A stretch of DNA of 38,986 nt from an uncultured Granulosicoccaceae bacterium (lineage in GTDB: Bacteria > Pseudomonadota > Gammaproteobacteria > Granulosicoccales > Granulosicoccaceae), in the NCBI GenBank assembly GCA_937923565.1, contig CALDTX010000079.1, forward strand, positions 1-38,986. Direction: 5' to 3'. Below are positions 35,774 to 38,986 of the stretch, piece after piece (the first letter of the stretch is position 1; each line of letters begins with the position of its first letter). The notes under the pieces are model-generated. The model did no database searches, was not told the DNA's origin, and saw nothing but the letters and a program-made list of their open reading frames with translations. The position numbers were made by a program, and so were the translations under genes.

Positions 35774-38213
<2,440 letters not shown>

Positions 38214-38218
38214 GTTTA

Positions 38219-38257
38219 CCCCCCTAGCAAAAACGAAAACTGATGTTCTAAGGGGGG
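38219..38257 (-). promoter_or_regulatory. Leader hairpin masking the ribosome binding site
   Basis: In the leader of the poly-Gln gene, CCCCCC (38252-38257 read on the minus strand) can pair with the GGGGGG of the ribosome binding site (38219-38224), extended by T-A/TAG-CTA pairs, with a loop of about 20 bases rich in T. The ATG begins six bases after the G-run. Pairing would hide the Shine-Dalgarno sequence, which suggests temperature- or factor-dependent translation. This is inferred from base pairing only. Confidence 0.5.
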
Positions 38258-38268
38258 AACAATACTAT

Positions 38269-38298
38269 ACGTCTCAAATACTTATCCTTAACGTCTCA
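38269..38298. repeat. Two direct ACGTCTCA copies 22 bp apart in the promoter region
   Basis: ACGTCTCA occurs at 38269-38276 and 38291-38298, a period of 22 bp (about two helical turns), upstream of the poly-Gln gene on the minus strand. On that strand the near copy runs into TATAGTATTG, a plausible -10 region. This looks like a pair of binding sites for a regulator on one DNA face. The evidence is the spacing alone. Confidence 0.4.
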
Positions 38299-38322
38299 TG
38301 AAAGATTGTTCATCTATAGCCT

Positions 38323-38986
38323 TCAGGCCAAATGCTTGGAAACCCAATCCAGTATTTCTTTGGAGTGAGAGTAATTTAATAAACCGCCGCCATCTTCATA
38401 TTCAATTAGCTCAATGTGTTCAGGGAAGTCCTTCGCAAAATCACGGGATGCCTTGATTGACACGTTGGGATCATCACGACCTTGCATTAGCGTCACTTTC
38501 ATTGGTAGCTGTTTTACATCCTCTGACCAATCAGTAAAACCATCAATCATATCTTGCACGGGTGCTTCAAAACCTTGCTGAGTCGTTGCATTAACGCCTT
38601 CGTGTAGGCTTGAGGTGACGCCTTTTTTTGCAATGATACTGAGGTCTGAAGCAGAGCCTTTGTACATTTTAATCATAAAGCGCTCGACGCCTTCTCGCAC
38701 CATCAAGCGCCTGCCTGTTTCCAGAATCAACGTCGCTAGAAGAGGTGCATTTTGCATGGCGGATACCAGTGCCAGTGTCCAGCGTGACAATATTTTATTA
38801 CTGGTGATATAGGGCAGTGGAACGAGTGAGTTAACCACGCAAGCTGCTGAAACTCTATCTGGAATAATTCGAGCTAAATTGAACACCGCACGGGCCGAAG
38901 ACGCGCGCCCAACGACTGGGCATGCTTTGACCGCGATGCTGTCCAACACAGCGCTAATATCATCGGCAAGGCATTGGTAAAGCGTA
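38323..38986 (-). CDS. Alpha/beta-hydrolase-fold protein, C-terminal part (runs off the window)
   Basis: The frame is open to the window edge and gives ~220 residues. CLADDISAVLDS, then ACPVVGRASSARAVFNLARIIPDRVSAA, is the helix and nucleophile-elbow region of alpha/beta hydrolases. LMQGRDDPNVS carries the acid region, and GGGLLNYSHSKEILDWV the end. Two catalytic residues look replaced: the elbow reads G-R-A-S-S instead of G-x-S-x-G, and the usual GH near the C-terminus is GG. It may be a catalytically dead sensor or partner domain, perhaps attached to a DNA-binding or cyclase domain upstream, beyond the window; that last point is a guess. Confidence 0.75.
   Translation of the reverse strand, partial: TLYQCLADDISAVLDSIAVKACPVVGRASSARAVFNLARIIPDRVSAACVVNSLVPLPYITSNKILSRWTLALVSAMQNAPLLATLILETGRRLMVREGVERFMIKMYKGSASDLSIIAKKGVTSSLHEGVNATTQQGFEAPVQDMIDGFTDWSEDVKQLPMKVTLMQGRDDPNVSIKASRDFAKDFPEHIELIEYEDGGGLLNYSHSKEILDWVSKHLA

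Overview
The window comes from the chromosome of a gammaproteobacterium. Two blocks resemble the Pseudomonas-type order: rpoZ-spoT-ridA-recG, and radC/coaBC/dut/algC/argB next to an ExoIII of the Crc/XthA group. A type II secretion system (T2SS) operon and a rhombosortase gene fit a free-living, probably marine or environmental, didermic bacterium. I do not assign a genus. No tRNA, rRNA, CRISPR array, intact insertion sequence or prophage is visible.

Layout. (1) 1-2943, minus strand: a BMP-family nucleoside-type ABC importer (binding protein, ATPase, start of a permease). (2) 3255-5073: a GNAT-like protein diverging from a GFA-domain gene and a DUF4287/DUF5655 gene, with four 15-bp tandem repeats in the shared promoter region. 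(3) 5145-8095: a LysR regulator diverging from a quinone-oxidoreductase-like MDR gene and an hchA-type glyoxalase III, which together look like a reactive-carbonyl response module. (4) 8351-15447: rpoZ with a clear terminator, spoT, ridA, recG, a nitronate monooxygenase-like gene and an ICL/PEP-mutase-like gene. (5) 15444-21987: a rhombosortase diverging from gspG-H-I-J-K-L-M-N, the pseudopilin and assembly-platform half of a T2SS; gspC, D, E and F are not here. (6) 22139-24011: cysQ, an NTF2-like gene with an acidic tail, and a DUF6232 membrane protein. (7) 23983-32685: mostly minus-strand housekeeping genes (EamA transporter, xthA, argB, algC, dut, YbaK-like, coaBC, DUF6653), interrupted by a plus-strand DUF4124 gene and a VOC gene. 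pyrE, expected between argB and the Crc/XthA gene, is not present.

(8) 32814-35770: an aminotransferase, radC, a truncated RidA-like gene, a glutaredoxin-like gene, and an orphan second copy of the radC 3' end. This is a small rearranged patch. (9) 35774-38213, minus strand, is the oddest region. A signal-peptide protein runs into 20 consecutive Gln codons (CAG/CAA alternating). The same DNA, read one base over, is a (Ser-Asn)9 tract leading into a large exported-looking protein made of two homologous ~265-residue domains that lacks its own signal peptide. This is either one secreted protein broken by a frameshift at a hexanucleotide repeat, a frameshifting or contingency locus, or two genes fused by recombination at the repeat. 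Its 5' leader has a C6/G6 hairpin that would bury the ribosome binding site. (10) 38323-38986: the C-terminal part of an alpha/beta-hydrolase-fold protein that appears to lack the nucleophile and the catalytic histidine.

All function calls come from reading motifs and family resemblance by eye; no database search was run.
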